Shown: positions 16,163 through 25,859 of the stretch, piece by piece | How the letters are laid out: each line of letters starts with the position of its first letter | Position numbering within the stretch: the first letter of the stretch is position 1 | Source: an uncultured Balneolaceae bacterium | GTDB lineage: Bacteria > Bacteroidota > Rhodothermia > Balneolales > Balneolaceae | Reading direction: 5' to 3' | Assembly: GCA_937125285.1 (NCBI GenBank) | Contig: CAKZLH010000164.1 | Span: forward strand, 1 to 45,311 | Length of the DNA: 45,311 bases | Notes under the pieces: generated by a model | Told to the model about the DNA's origin: nothing | The model's input: the letters and a program-made list of their open reading frames with translations, nothing else | Database searches by the model: none | Position numbers and translations under genes: made by a program

Positions 16163-18568
16163 ATGAATTATTTAAAATTTGCCCTTTCGCTGGCCTTAGG
16201 CGTGATACTTTTTTGGGTACTTCAAACGCGTTGGGGTAATATCCCACCTATGGGCCCATTTATGGATCCTGATGAAGGTTTTTGGGCGAATGCCGAGCGT
16301 TCGGAGCCTGCCAGCAGCGATTTTTCTATTGACGGGTTGAAAGATTCCGTTCAAGTGTATTTTGACGATCGCCGAGTGCCCCATGTTTTTGCACAGAATG
16401 ATTACGACTTGTACTATATGCAAGGGTATTTACAGGCACGAGACCGTTTGTTTCAGATGGAGATGCAAACCTACGATGCGGCTGGTAGGTTGAGTGAAAT
16501 CATTGGTCCTAGTTTGTTAGAGCGAGATAAGCAGACCCGGCGCTGGGGCATGGTTTACGGAGCGGAGCAAGCCGTTGCCGAGGTGCAAAAACATGAGCCA
16601 TCATGGACTATATTTGAAGCCTATTCGGCGGGAGTGAACGCCTTCATTTCATCCTTAGAACCACAGGACTATCCACTTGAGTATAAGTTAATAGATATAA
16701 GCCCAGAGCCGTGGACGCCCTTAAAAACAGCATTGCTACTTAAAAATATGACCCGAACATTGGCGGCGGGAAACAGTGACGTAGCCCATAGTAATACCTT
16801 AGCCTATTTTGGTGAGGAATTTATGGAGCAATTTTTCGATCGTGATTATGACCTTTTGGATCCCGTCATTCCTTCAACCCGAGTATGGGATTTTGATCGG
16901 GTTCCCGTGGAAGCGCCTGACACATTGTTTGTACCTCGGCAAGCAAAATCGGTTAACCCATTTCCGGTTCCAGAAGGTATTGGAAGTAATAACTGGGCAG
17001 TGAGCGGTGAAAAGACCGCTTCGGGCTATCCAATCTTATCCAATGACCCACATTTACGCTTAACCCTTCCATCCATTTGGTATGAAATGCAGTTACACGC
17101 CCCTGGTGTGAATACCTATGGGGTCACTCTATTGGGTGCCCCAGGCGTGGTGATTGGTTTTAACGAACAGGTAGCTTGGGGAGTAACCAATGTGGCTTCT
17201 GACGTTTTGGATTGGTACGAAATCCAATTTCAAGACGAGCGATTGGAAGCCTATTGGCACGATAAGCAGTGGAAACAAACCACTAAGCGTGTTGAGGAAT
17301 ATAAGGTTCGGGGTCAAGGACTGGTAACCGATACGGTTGTCTATACGCATCATGGACCTGTTACCCAAGTTCAAGCAGGGAATGAGGAAGAAGCACCTGT
17401 ATATCATGCCATGCGGTGGATTGCCCATGAACCCTCAAATGAAATCCGCGCCTTTTATCAATTGAATCGGGCTCAGAATTACTACGATTATGTAGAGGCA
17501 TTAACCCACTATCAAGCTCCTGCTCAAAATTTTGTGTTTGCAAGCCAAGACGGTGATATTGCACTCTGGGTAAATGGTCGCTTTCCAAATAAATGGGATG
17601 GCCAGGGCCGAACGGTTAGCGATGGAACTGATCCACTCTACGACTGGCAATCGTGGATACCAAGAGAACATCATCCGCATATAAAAAATCCACCCAGAGG
17701 GTTTGTGAGTTCGGCAAACCAAGAATCTGCCGCTCCAGACTACCCTTACTATATGGATGATGTGTATGCACCCTTTGAGAGAGGCCGACGGATTAATGAT
17801 CGATTGTCTGATTTAGATAATATTACCAAAGAAGACATGCAGGAATTATTAATGGACAATTATTCCTATCACGCATCTGAAATTCTCCCTGAAATGTTAG
17901 GCTGGTTAGAACGAGATTCTCTGGGTGGTGTAGCATTGGAAATTGCTGATAGCCTAGGGGCTTGGAATTTTTATAACGAAGCGGAATATCGATCGCCAAG
18001 TGTATTCAGAAATTGGTGGTACGAACTAAGTAGAGGAATATTGAGTGATGAATATGACGCGCAAGTTCCGCTCAGGTTTCCTGCCAGAGATCGTTTGATG
18101 CAGCAGCTAAAAGAGAGCCCTAATTTTTGGATGGTTGATAACATGACTACCGATCGTGTGGAATCGATTGAAGAAATCACAACACAAGCATTTTTAGGAG
18201 CCATTGAAGCATTAAGTGAACAGTATGGGGACTGGAGTGATGCTTGGGATTGGGGATGGGTTATGGATAATCATGTTCCTCACTTAACTCAAACCAATGG
18301 ATTGGGCACGGATGCATTGTATAGTGGCGGTGGAGCAGAATCAGTGAATGCTACCCGTGGAACATCGGGTCCTTCGTGGAGAATGATTGTTGAATTGGGG
18401 CCCGAACTAAAGGCTTGGGGTGTTTATCCGGGCGGTCCATCGGGCAACCCCGGTTCCTCTAATTATGACTCGATGGTAGAAGCCTGGAGAACAGGCCAAC
18501 TGTATGAGTTAAAGTTCTATCGAAAGGCCCCTACTAATGATGACGTTAAATGGAGTATACACCCATGA
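16163..18568 (+). CDS. Penicillin acylase family N-terminal nucleophile hydrolase
   Basis: The 801-residue protein has an N-terminal signal or anchor segment (about residues 4-21), an alpha-chain region starting around 60 (VQVYFDDRRVPHVFAQNDYDLYYMQGYLQARDRLFQMEM), and the autocatalytic site G274-S275-N-N-W, where S275 would become the N-terminal nucleophile of the beta chain. The family contains beta-lactam acylases and acyl-homoserine lactone acylases. In marine and saline Bacteroidota-type bacteria the natural substrate is usually unknown, so a role in beta-lactam or quorum-signal cleavage is only possible. It overlaps the following small membrane protein gene as ATGA. Confidence 0.92.
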   Translation: MNYLKFALSLALGVILFWVLQTRWGNIPPMGPFMDPDEGFWANAERSEPASSDFSIDGLKDSVQVYFDDRRVPHVFAQNDYDLYYMQGYLQARDRLFQMEMQTYDAAGRLSEIIGPSLLERDKQTRRWGMVYGAEQAVAEVQKHEPSWTIFEAYSAGVNAFISSLEPQDYPLEYKLIDISPEPWTPLKTALLLKNMTRTLAAGNSDVAHSNTLAYFGEEFMEQFFDRDYDLLDPVIPSTRVWDFDRVPVEAPDTLFVPRQAKSVNPFPVPEGIGSNNWAVSGEKTASGYPILSNDPHLRLTLPSIWYEMQLHAPGVNTYGVTLLGAPGVVIGFNEQVAWGVTNVASDVLDWYEIQFQDERLEAYWHDKQWKQTTKRVEEYKVRGQGLVTDTVVYTHHGPVTQVQAGNEEEAPVYHAMRWIAHEPSNEIRAFYQLNRAQNYYDYVEALTHYQAPAQNFVFASQDGDIALWVNGRFPNKWDGQGRTVSDGTDPLYDWQSWIPREHHPHIKNPPRGFVSSANQESAAPDYPYYMDDVYAPFERGRRINDRLSDLDNITKEDMQELLMDNYSYHASEILPEMLGWLERDSLGGVALEIADSLGAWNFYNEAEYRSPSVFRNWWYELSRGILSDEYDAQVPLRFPARDRLMQQLKESPNFWMVDNMTTDRVESIEEITTQAFLGAIEALSEQYGDWSDAWDWGWVMDNHVPHLTQTNGLGTDALYSGGGAESVNATRGTSGPSWRMIVELGPELKAWGVYPGGPSGNPGSSNYDSMVEAWRTGQLYELKFYRKAPTNDDVKWSIHP

Positions 18569-18909
18569 TTTTATTGTTTATTCTCATTGCATTGAATGCC
18601 TTTTTTCTAAACTTGGTGTTGCCCTGGTGGTCGATGATTTTGCCTGGACTTTTCTTTGGTCAACGCTTTCGTGAAACTCCATTAACGGCATTTATCGTGG
18701 GTTTTTTGGCCGTATTTGTAGCATGGAGTGTACATGCTACGGTTATTAATCATCTGAATGAAGGGGTCTTAAGTGCACGAATTGCTGAAACATTTGGAGT
18801 GGAGCAGGCGTGGATACTTATCGCAATCACGGGTGTTATTGGTGGAGTAATGAGCGGAATTGCCACGATGACTCGAGCGTTGTTTGCCCAAGCACAGGCT
18901 AAAAAATAA
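18565..18909 (+). CDS. Small multi-spanning membrane protein, unknown
   Basis: The 114-residue protein has about four hydrophobic segments: MILLFILIALNAFFLNLVLPWW, a central FIVGFLAVFVAWSVHATVI and a glycine-rich WILIAITGVIGGVMSGIATM. I do not recognise a family. The ORF track starts at 18550, but the ATG at 18565 overlaps the penicillin-acylase stop as ATGA and removes five unlikely residues, so I use it. Coupling to the hydrolase gene suggests the two act together, perhaps as a membrane partner. That is inference from position only. Confidence 0.7.
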   Translation: MILLFILIALNAFFLNLVLPWWSMILPGLFFGQRFRETPLTAFIVGFLAVFVAWSVHATVINHLNEGVLSARIAETFGVEQAWILIAITGVIGGVMSGIATMTRALFAQAQAKK

Positions 18910-19192
18910 TAACTTTTGGTTGAAGCTGAAGGCCCAACTGTTTATCTTAGTGAAATTGCAATCTAAGCTTGTCACTCATAGCAAAATCAATTCCACATAG
19001 ATTGAAAAAACAGATGATGCGACTTAAAAAAAGTCAGGGGTCGCAGAATTAATGGAATTGTTTCCTATTTATATATCATTTAAATCCGGCGCGGTTCCCG
19101 TAGTCGGATTTTTTTTGAACCATAGTTTCGAGCAGTTAGTTGGCAATGAAAGAAACTCACCAAACACTCAATTTTTAAGTATACCATAACCT
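18910..19192 (+). promoter_or_regulatory. carA leader region with several hairpins
   Basis: This 283-base gap holds no credible gene. A weak promoter-like pair (TTG at 18920, TATCTTAG about 20 bases later) lies near its start. Three stem-loops follow: TCAAT/ATTGA (18987-19005), TGCGAC/GTCGCA (19018-19045) and the terminator-like stem at 19082-19116. The second can also form as GACTT/AAGTC, which excludes the larger stem. The set resembles a transcription attenuation leader for carAB. Confidence 0.5.
19082..19116 (+). terminator. Terminator-like stem-loop in the carA leader
   Basis: AAATCCG pairs with CGGATTT around a 16-base loop and runs into a stretch of eight T residues. It lies 77 bases before the carA start and 173 bases after the preceding stop. 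It could end transcripts of the upstream genes or act as an attenuator for carAB. Confidence 0.75.
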
Positions 19193-20305
19193 ATGGCATT
19201 GCAACCTCGAGAAAAAGCAATCTTAGCACTTAGTGATGGGACCGTGGTTCACGGATTTTCCGTCGGGCATAAAGGCCTTACGGGTGGTGAACTTTGTTTC
19301 AATACCAGTATGACAGGCTATCAAGAGATTTTTACCGACCCTAGTTACTACGGTCAATTGATGATGATGACCTATCCTCATATAGGAAACTATGGAACAA
19401 TGGCACGGGATGATGAGCATCGCAAAGTGATGGTGGCAGGTATTATTACCAGAGCTTTTTCCCATGAATACAGTAATCCTCAAGCCGATCGCAGTTTGCA
19501 ACAATACTTAGAGGATCACAAAGTGGTCGGTATTTCTGGAGTCGATACTCGGGCATTGGTGCGTCATATTCGGGAGAAAGGTGTGATGAATGCGGTCATT
19601 TCTTCTGAGGAATTGGATCCAGAGGTATTGGTAAAGATGGCGAAGGAATGGGAGCCCATGGAGGGCCTAGAATTAGCCACTAGGGTGAGTAGAAGTGAGG
19701 CCCAGACCTTTCAACCCGAAGGAGAGTCTCGATTTCGAATTGCAGCTTTTGATTATGGAATTAAGCGTAACATCATCAACAGTTTTGTTGCTCGCGGGTG
19801 TACGTTACGGGTTTTTCCTGCTAAAACGAGTTTGGATGAAGTAAAGGCCTGGGAGGCGGATGGCTTCTTTTTCTCGAATGGACCCGGCGATCCTAACCCA
19901 ACGGGTGAGTATGCCCTTGAAATAGTAGAATACGCAAAGAAATCTGGGAAGCCACTATTTGGGATCTGTCTCGGACATCAATTAATGGCACTAAGTGAAG
20001 GAATTGAAGTGGGCAAAATGTTTGTAGGCCACCGAGGAGCTAATCACCCAGTAAAAAACCTAAAAACAGGATTGGTTGAAATCTCTACCCAAAATCATGG
20101 ATTTGCGGTTAAGGAAGATTCGGTTTCTGAAGAAGTGGCTGAAATTACACATATCAACTTGAATGATCGAACGGTTGAGGGTTTGGCCTTTAAGCGTTTC
20201 CCAGGATTCTCGGTTCAATATCATCCAGAGGCATCACCTGGTCCTCATGATTCGGCCTATTTATTCGATCAGTTTATTGAGCTCATGGCCAAGCATACAT
20301 CCTAA
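19193..20305 (+). CDS. carA: Carbamoyl-phosphate synthase small subunit
   Basis: CarA is the glutaminase subunit that releases ammonia from glutamine and channels it to CarB for carbamoyl phosphate, used in pyrimidine and arginine synthesis. The 370-residue protein has the N-terminal CPSase small domain (GELCFNTSMTGYQEIFTDPSY, YPHIGNYG) and a C-terminal class I glutamine amidotransferase domain. The nucleophile is in LFGICLGHQLM (C259) and the catalytic His-Glu pair in VQYHPEASPGP. The length is standard. carB follows after 47 bases in the same direction. Confidence 0.97.
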   Translation: MALQPREKAILALSDGTVVHGFSVGHKGLTGGELCFNTSMTGYQEIFTDPSYYGQLMMMTYPHIGNYGTMARDDEHRKVMVAGIITRAFSHEYSNPQADRSLQQYLEDHKVVGISGVDTRALVRHIREKGVMNAVISSEELDPEVLVKMAKEWEPMEGLELATRVSRSEAQTFQPEGESRFRIAAFDYGIKRNIINSFVARGCTLRVFPAKTSLDEVKAWEADGFFFSNGPGDPNPTGEYALEIVEYAKKSGKPLFGICLGHQLMALSEGIEVGKMFVGHRGANHPVKNLKTGLVEISTQNHGFAVKEDSVSEEVAEITHINLNDRTVEGLAFKRFPGFSVQYHPEASPGPHDSAYLFDQFIELMAKHTS

Positions 20306-20352
20306 CATCAAAACACTCCATCACTCACACATAACCAATTCGATTACAAATC

Positions 20353-23181
20353 ATGCCAAGACGTAACGACATTAGCAAAATCCTCATCATCGGTTCAGGC
20401 CCCATCGTCATCGGGCAAGCATGTGAATTTGATTATTCGGGCTCTCAGGCTTGTAGATCTCTTCAGGAAGAAGGCTATAAAATTGTACTTATAAATTCCA
20501 ATCCGGCAACCATTATGACCGATCCCATCATGGCGGACGCGATTTATATGTTGCCCATGACCACGGATTCTATAAAGGAGATTGTAGCCAAAGAAAAACC
20601 AGATGCCGTATTACCTACCATGGGGGGACAAACGGCACTCAATTTAGCCCGTGATTTGGAAAAGGAAGGTTACTGGAAAGCTCAGGGAATCCAGATCATA
20701 GGGGTGGATATTGATGCGGTTGAACTTACCGAAGACCGGCAATTATTCCGAGATCGAATGGAGGAAATTGGGATTGAGCAGTGCCGAAGTCGTCAAGCGC
20801 ATTCTCTCCTTGATGCCAAAGAAATTAAAGAAGAGTTAGGGGGCTTGCCGATTGTAATTCGCCCATCCTTTACGATGGGAGGTGCTGGAGGTGGTATAGT
20901 TTGGACAGAAGAAGAATTTGATCAAAAAGTATTACATGGCTTAGAGATGAGCCCCGTACATTCGGTATTGATTGAGGAAAGTATTTTCGGATGGAAGGAA
21001 TATGAGTTGGAGCTTTTACGGGATGCCAACGATAATGTGGTCATCATCTGTTCGATTGAGAATATGGATCCTATGGGGGTTCATACGGGAGATTCGGTAA
21101 CAGTAGCCCCTACTCAAACTCTTACCGACAAACAGCTTCAAATACTTAGGGATGCGGCCATAAAGATGATGCGTTCTATTGGAACCTTTGCGGGGGGATG
21201 TAACGTACAATTTGCCATGGAACCAGGTTCGGATCGCTTTGTAGCCATTGAAATCAATCCAAGGGTGAGCCGGTCCTCAGCTTTGGCCTCCAAAGCTACG
21301 GGATATCCAATTGCTAAGATTGCCACTAAATTAGCGGTGGGTTATACCCTAGATGAATTGGACAATCAAATTACAGGAACCACTTCGGCATGTTTTGAGC
21401 CTTCTATTGACTATGTGGTTTGTAAAGTTCCGCGCTTTAATTTCGATAAGTTTCCAGGTGTAGATGAAGAGTTATCTACCCAGATGAAAGCCGTTGGCGA
21501 GGTAATGAGTATTGGACGTAACTTTCCAGAGGCTTTAAATAAAGCATGGCAGAGTATGGAAGTGGGCCGTGATGGATTAGGGGCCGATGGATATGAGGAA
21601 ATCGATCGCAAGGTAGTTCGAGAGCGGTTGGTTAAGCCTTATTGGGATCGAAGTTTGCAAATTCGCAATGCCTTCAAGTTAGGAAGTTCGGTGGATGAAA
21701 TTGCAGATATTACCAAGGTAGATCCCTGGTTCCTTCAACAGATTGAATACATGGTTTCACTGGAGAACCGAACCGAAGGGCAACGTTTGGAAGAGATTTC
21801 TAAAGAGGATTTATACGAACTCAAACAGGCGGGTTTTTCCGATGCACAAATTGCTTGGTTGGTGAGTAAATCGGGCACTAAAGTAACCGAAGATCAGGTG
21901 CGGGAGTATCGTAAAGGTTTAGGACTGAAGTCGGTTTTTAAAGTGGTAGATACTTGTGCGGCTGAGTTCCCGGCTCAGACCCCCTATTATTATTCCTCCT
22001 ATGAGGGTGAAAATGAAAGTGTGGTTACCGACCGAAAGAAGGTAATCATATTAGGAAGTGGGCCGAATCGAATCGGACAAGGTATTGAGTTTGACTACTC
22101 CTGTGTTCATGCGGTATTGGCCGCTAAAGATATGGGATATGAAGCCATTATGATTAATTGTAATCCCGAAACGGTTTCAACTGATTTTGATTTCGCCGAT
22201 AAACTATACTTCGAACCCGTATACTGGGAGCGTGTGCTGGATATCATTGAGCATGAGCAACCCGAAGGAGTTATTATTCAAGTTGGGGGACAGACAGCGC
22301 TTAAACTAGGAAAGCGATTGGTTAAAGCAGGTATTCACATTTTTGGGACTGAATTTGATCGAATTGATTTTGCCGAAGATCGTGGGGCCTTTTCCAATTT
22401 ACTTACCCGTCTAGAGATTCCATTTCCCGATTACGGCACGGCTACAGATGTGGAAGGAGCACTTTCCATAGCCGAGCGAATTGGCTATCCCGTTTTGATA
22501 CGCCCAAGTTATGTTTTAGGAGGGCAGGGTATGCGGATTGCAGTTAAAGAAGACGAATTAAAGCGATATGTTGGAAACATATTAAAAACCCATCCTGAAA
22601 ATGCATTTTTGATTGATAAATATCTCGAGCATGCCATTGAAGTGGATGTAGACTCCGTATATGATGGGGAGCAATTACACATTGCAGGAATGATGCAGCA
22701 TATTGAGCCTGCTGGTGTTCATTCAGGGGACTCTACAGCTGTAATACCCCCCTATTCACTCTCTCAGGAAATTCAGGACACCATAAAAAACTATCAGGAA
22801 CGGATTGCAGAGGCCATGGAGATTCAGGGCTTTTTAAATGTGCAGTATGCCGTGAAGGATGATAAAGTCTATATCTTAGAGGCCAATCCTCGAACCACTC
22901 GAACCATCCCATTTTTAGCTAAAGCAACTGAGCGACCTGAGGCTGCGATTGGGGTTAAGGTTATGTTAGGTGCAAAGCTGAGCGAATTCGATTTAGAATC
23001 CAAGTTGACTTGTTGGGCTATAAAAGAGCCTGTATTCCCCTTCGATAAATTTATGGGAGTGAAAAAAGAGTTAGGTCCCGAAATGAAGTCAACGGGTGAA
23101 AGTATTTATTTTGCAGAAGATTTTAACGATGAACACTTCCGCAAACCCTTTGAGTTTAAAAATCTCTATCTCTCTAAATAG
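20353..23181 (+). CDS. carB: Carbamoyl-phosphate synthase large subunit lacking the MGS regulatory domain
   Basis: CarB makes carbamoyl phosphate from bicarbonate, two ATP and ammonia delivered by CarA. Two homologous ATP-grasp halves are clear: the first begins [22 protein letters not shown] and the second [22 protein letters not shown] (about residue 560). Each has its ATP-grasp core (TMGGAGGGI and [14 protein letters not shown]) with an oligomerisation segment between. The protein ends at residue 942 with [21 protein letters not shown], where the E. coli enzyme (1073 residues) would go on into its C-terminal MGS-like domain that binds UMP, IMP and ornithine. Only 61 bases separate its stop from the next gene, so no hidden remnant exists. 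Confidence 0.96.
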   Translation: MPRRNDISKILIIGSGPIVIGQACEFDYSGSQACRSLQEEGYKIVLINSNPATIMTDPIMADAIYMLPMTTDSIKEIVAKEKPDAVLPTMGGQTALNLARDLEKEGYWKAQGIQIIGVDIDAVELTEDRQLFRDRMEEIGIEQCRSRQAHSLLDAKEIKEELGGLPIVIRPSFTMGGAGGGIVWTEEEFDQKVLHGLEMSPVHSVLIEESIFGWKEYELELLRDANDNVVIICSIENMDPMGVHTGDSVTVAPTQTLTDKQLQILRDAAIKMMRSIGTFAGGCNVQFAMEPGSDRFVAIEINPRVSRSSALASKATGYPIAKIATKLAVGYTLDELDNQITGTTSACFEPSIDYVVCKVPRFNFDKFPGVDEELSTQMKAVGEVMSIGRNFPEALNKAWQSMEVGRDGLGADGYEEIDRKVVRERLVKPYWDRSLQIRNAFKLGSSVDEIADITKVDPWFLQQIEYMVSLENRTEGQRLEEISKEDLYELKQAGFSDAQIAWLVSKSGTKVTEDQVREYRKGLGLKSVFKVVDTCAAEFPAQTPYYYSSYEGENESVVTDRKKVIILGSGPNRIGQGIEFDYSCVHAVLAAKDMGYEAIMINCNPETVSTDFDFADKLYFEPVYWERVLDIIEHEQPEGVIIQVGGQTALKLGKRLVKAGIHIFGTEFDRIDFAEDRGAFSNLLTRLEIPFPDYGTATDVEGALSIAERIGYPVLIRPSYVLGGQGMRIAVKEDELKRYVGNILKTHPENAFLIDKYLEHAIEVDVDSVYDGEQLHIAGMMQHIEPAGVHSGDSTAVIPPYSLSQEIQDTIKNYQERIAEAMEIQGFLNVQYAVKDDKVYILEANPRTTRTIPFLAKATERPEAAIGVKVMLGAKLSEFDLESKLTCWAIKEPVFPFDKFMGVKKELGPEMKSTGESIYFAEDFNDEHFRKPFEFKNLYLSK

Positions 23182-23242
23182 TTTTTTGCAGGTTGTTTAT
23201 GCTTTATTCGGCAATTGAACGAAGCATTTAGTACCATATAGG

Positions 23243-24148
23243 ATGAACTTATCTCCAGAGATATTATCCCAAATTAAGGGTTTAGAGTTACGCGCGAAAA
23301 AAATCGTGGAAGGCTTTATTGCCGGATTACATAAAAGTCCTTATCACGGATTTAGTGTAGAATTTGCGGAACATCGGCCATACAACACGGGGGATGATTT
23401 TAAACATATCGATTGGAAAGCTTATGCAAAAAAAGAGCGTTTTTATGTGAAGCAGTACGAAGAGGAAACCAATTTGAGATGTTTTCTGGTGTTGGATGGC
23501 AGTTCTTCCATGCAGTTCAAGCATAGGTCTCATTGGAACAAACTCGAGTTTTCCGCTCATTTAGCAGCGGCCATGGCCTACTTGATGCAAGGGCAACGGG
23601 ATGCGGTAGGCTTTGCTAGTTTTACAGATAAGCTCCACCAGATTGTGCCGGCTAAAAGTACTCGTCGCCATTTGCGCCGCATTTTTATCGAGATGGAGCG
23701 ACATATGAATCAGGAAACAGGTCGTTTAACAGCTTCAGCAGCGGCACTCCATGAACTAGCCGAACGTATTCACCAGCGGAGCTTAGTGGTGATTTTTACC
23801 GATTTGTTTGAAAATGTAGAATCCCATGACGCTTTGATTTCTGCACTCAAGCATTTACGTCATCGCAAGCATGAAGTCATATTGTTCAATGTAATGGAGG
23901 AGGGCGTTGAAAAGTTACTCGATCTTGAGCATGAACGCTATATCCTACAGGATTTGGAAAGTGGTGAAGAGCTTGAAGTAAGTCCAGATTTGGTTAAAGA
24001 AGATTATCGCCAAAACCTTTCTCAGTATATACATGAATTTCGACAGGCCTGTGATGAGTTCCAGATTGATTTTGAATCCATTTCAACCGAAAATAGCCTT
24101 GACGATGCTTTGACCCATTTCTTAAACAAAAGGCGAAGGTTAATTTAA
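23243..24148 (+). CDS. DUF58 domain protein (von Willebrand A-like)
   Basis: The 301-residue protein carries the DUF58 signature AEHRPYNTGDDFKHIDWKAYAKKERFYVKQYEEE, followed by a vWA-like fold with a MIDAS-type DGSSSMQF motif at about residues 86-93. Such proteins usually stand next to MoxR AAA ATPases and BatA/BatB proteins and are thought to aid assembly or stress tolerance at the membrane. Here no MoxR gene is adjacent, which is less usual, and the partner may be elsewhere. It has no membrane segment and is probably cytoplasmic. It is convergent with the SDR gene. Confidence 0.88.
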   Translation: MNLSPEILSQIKGLELRAKKIVEGFIAGLHKSPYHGFSVEFAEHRPYNTGDDFKHIDWKAYAKKERFYVKQYEEETNLRCFLVLDGSSSMQFKHRSHWNKLEFSAHLAAAMAYLMQGQRDAVGFASFTDKLHQIVPAKSTRRHLRRIFIEMERHMNQETGRLTASAAALHELAERIHQRSLVVIFTDLFENVESHDALISALKHLRHRKHEVILFNVMEEGVEKLLDLEHERYILQDLESGEELEVSPDLVKEDYRQNLSQYIHEFRQACDEFQIDFESISTENSLDDALTHFLNKRRRLI

Positions 24149-24195
24149 CAAGTTTGGGTGTGCTATAGAGCCACTTTCGGTGTGTGCTTATCGAT

Positions 24196-25011
24196 TTAGA
24201 CGACTTTAGAGCGCTGCAAGATCTTATTTAATAGACGGGGAGCTATTCGTTTTAATAGTAAAGCAAATCGCTCTTTGAATCCAGAAACTACAATTTCTTC
24301 TTTACGGGCCACTACCTTTTTCCAAATTTTCTGCACCATTTCATCGGCATCCATGGCCTGCGTATGTAGATCCCCCATTTTACCAAAGGCTTTTCCATCA
24401 CCCGTTAGAGAGTTTTGTGTGATGGCTGTTTTGATAGGTCCAGGACAAATGAGTGTAACAGCAATGTTATATTCGTACATCTCTTGGCGGATGCTATCAA
24501 AGGCGCCTTGAATAGCGTGTTTACTTGCCGCATAACCCGAACGAAATTTGGTGCCAAATTTTCCTGCAACTGAACTAGTAACCAGTACATGACCAGAGCC
24601 TTGTTCCACCATCTTAGGTAATACATGTCGGGTTAAGGCCAATGACCCAAAAAAATTAACTTCCATTAATGTGCGTAAGGTACTCATGTCCGATTCTAAG
24701 AAAAGTGAGCGTTGACTAATCCCACCATTATTTAAGAGTACATCTATGCGTTGTTTCCAGTCCCAAGCCTCTTGGGCTTTGTCGGCTAATTCCTCTTCCT
24801 TTGCCAAGTCTAAGCTAAGTATCAAGATTTCTGATCTGGGCGATATTTCAATCAACTCATCCTTAACCTTTTCGAGTTCTTCTTTTCGTCTGGAAGATAA
24901 AATGAGATCGGAACCATGGAGTGCGTACTTCTTTGCGAATGCCTTACCAATGCCAGAAGATGCACCCGTAATCCATACAACGGGTTTGGAAGTGGAGCTT
25001 ACCGTACTCAT
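24196..25011 (-). CDS. Short-chain dehydrogenase/reductase (DHRS7-like)
   Basis: The 271-residue protein shows the classical SDR pattern: cofactor loop TGASSGIGKAFAKKYA with an SSRR stretch at the end of the second strand that favours NADP(H), LNNGGISQRS, and the catalytic YAASK with a serine in LVTSSVAGKFG. A C-terminal stretch after about residue 235 resembles the membrane-associated tail of DHRS7-type reductases. The substrate cannot be told. The track ORF starts at a TTG (25017); I use the ATG two codons downstream. Confidence 0.9.
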   Translation of the reverse strand: MSTVSSTSKPVVWITGASSGIGKAFAKKYALHGSDLILSSRRKEELEKVKDELIEISPRSEILILSLDLAKEEELADKAQEAWDWKQRIDVLLNNGGISQRSLFLESDMSTLRTLMEVNFFGSLALTRHVLPKMVEQGSGHVLVTSSVAGKFGTKFRSGYAASKHAIQGAFDSIRQEMYEYNIAVTLICPGPIKTAITQNSLTGDGKAFGKMGDLHTQAMDADEMVQKIWKKVVARKEEIVVSGFKERFALLLKRIAPRLLNKILQRSKVV

Positions 25012-25157
25012 AGTCAAAAATGATATTTATTAAACTTATTGGTATAATTTAGTTAATTATAGAGAGGAACTATACGTTGAATATAGTTTTCTGTAAAGAT
25101 GATTAGCTAGACGCACGGTGTCATCATTTTTGAATCTACAATATAAAGCCAAAGAAT

Positions 25158-25859
25158 GTGGAGATAAAACATAGCCTACTACTCTTGGAAGATGAAATAG
25201 AAGCAGGTGAAATGCTTGCCAACTATTTAGAGCTTAATCACTTTCAAACCTATTGGGCAAAGGATGGTAAGGAAGCCCTGAAGATGATCGAAGCACATGC
25301 CGATGATATTGAATTGGCGATACTTGATATTATGGTTCCTCATATCGATGGCAAAGAAGTTTGTGCTCATATTCGAAAGCATCCCGTAATTAGTGATATA
25401 CCCGTATTATTTTTAACTGCTAGAGATGAGGAAAAAGATGAAATTGAAGGCTTGGAATTAGGGGCGGATGACTACATAAAAAAACCCGCTAGCCTACACC
25501 TTATTAAGGCCCATGTCGAGAGTCAATTAAGAAGGATGCAACCCGATAAAAAACAATGGTTGCGATACGATCAGGTGTATTTGGATACCGATTCTAAGCA
25601 GATGTTTATCAATGATTCCCTAGTTGATTTGACCCATACCGAGTATATAATTGCCGAGCTATTTTTTAAGCACCCCAAGGTGGTATATAGCCGTCATGAA
25701 ATTTTAGAGCACATTTCGGATGAAGAAAAATTCATTTTTGACCGTACCGTAGATGTGCATATCAAGAACTTGCGGATCAAAATGAAAGAGGAATGCAAAT
25801 TGATTAAAACCTATAGGGGTGTTGGCTATGGTTTTAATCGTGAGTTTCTACATTCATGA
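25158..25859 (+). CDS. OmpR/PhoB-family response regulator
   Basis: The 233-residue protein has a receiver domain (residues 5-120: acidic pocket LLLEDE, phospho-acceptor D57 in LAILDIMVP, LTARD switch residue, lysine in DDYIKKPAS) and a winged-helix trans_reg_C domain (about 135-230, ending RTVDVHIKNLRIKMKEECKLIKTYRGVGYGF). It binds DNA, as a rule at direct repeats spaced by one helical turn. The start is GTG at 25158, chosen because the receiver domain begins at once; the ATG three bases upstream is in another frame. It overlaps the kinase gene as ATGA. The phased repeats before the nearby TonB gene are candidate targets. Confidence 0.94.
   Translation: MEIKHSLLLLEDEIEAGEMLANYLELNHFQTYWAKDGKEALKMIEAHADDIELAILDIMVPHIDGKEVCAHIRKHPVISDIPVLFLTARDEEKDEIEGLELGADDYIKKPASLHLIKAHVESQLRRMQPDKKQWLRYDQVYLDTDSKQMFINDSLVDLTHTEYIIAELFFKHPKVVYSRHEILEHISDEEKFIFDRTVDVHIKNLRIKMKEECKLIKTYRGVGYGFNREFLHS

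Noticed and set aside
19014-19052. Short ORF MMRLKKSQGSQN as a leader peptide for carAB
   Set aside because: No ribosome-binding sequence and no run of Arg or other control codons; it simply overlaps the hairpin.
23199-23227. Hairpin ATGCTT/AAGCAT after carB as terminator
   Set aside because: Large loop and no T-run after the stem, so it is not convincing.
23182-23242. Possible frameshift that hides a CarB MGS domain
   Set aside because: Only 61 bases lie before the next gene, too few for a domain of about 130 residues, and the DUF58 protein starts normally.
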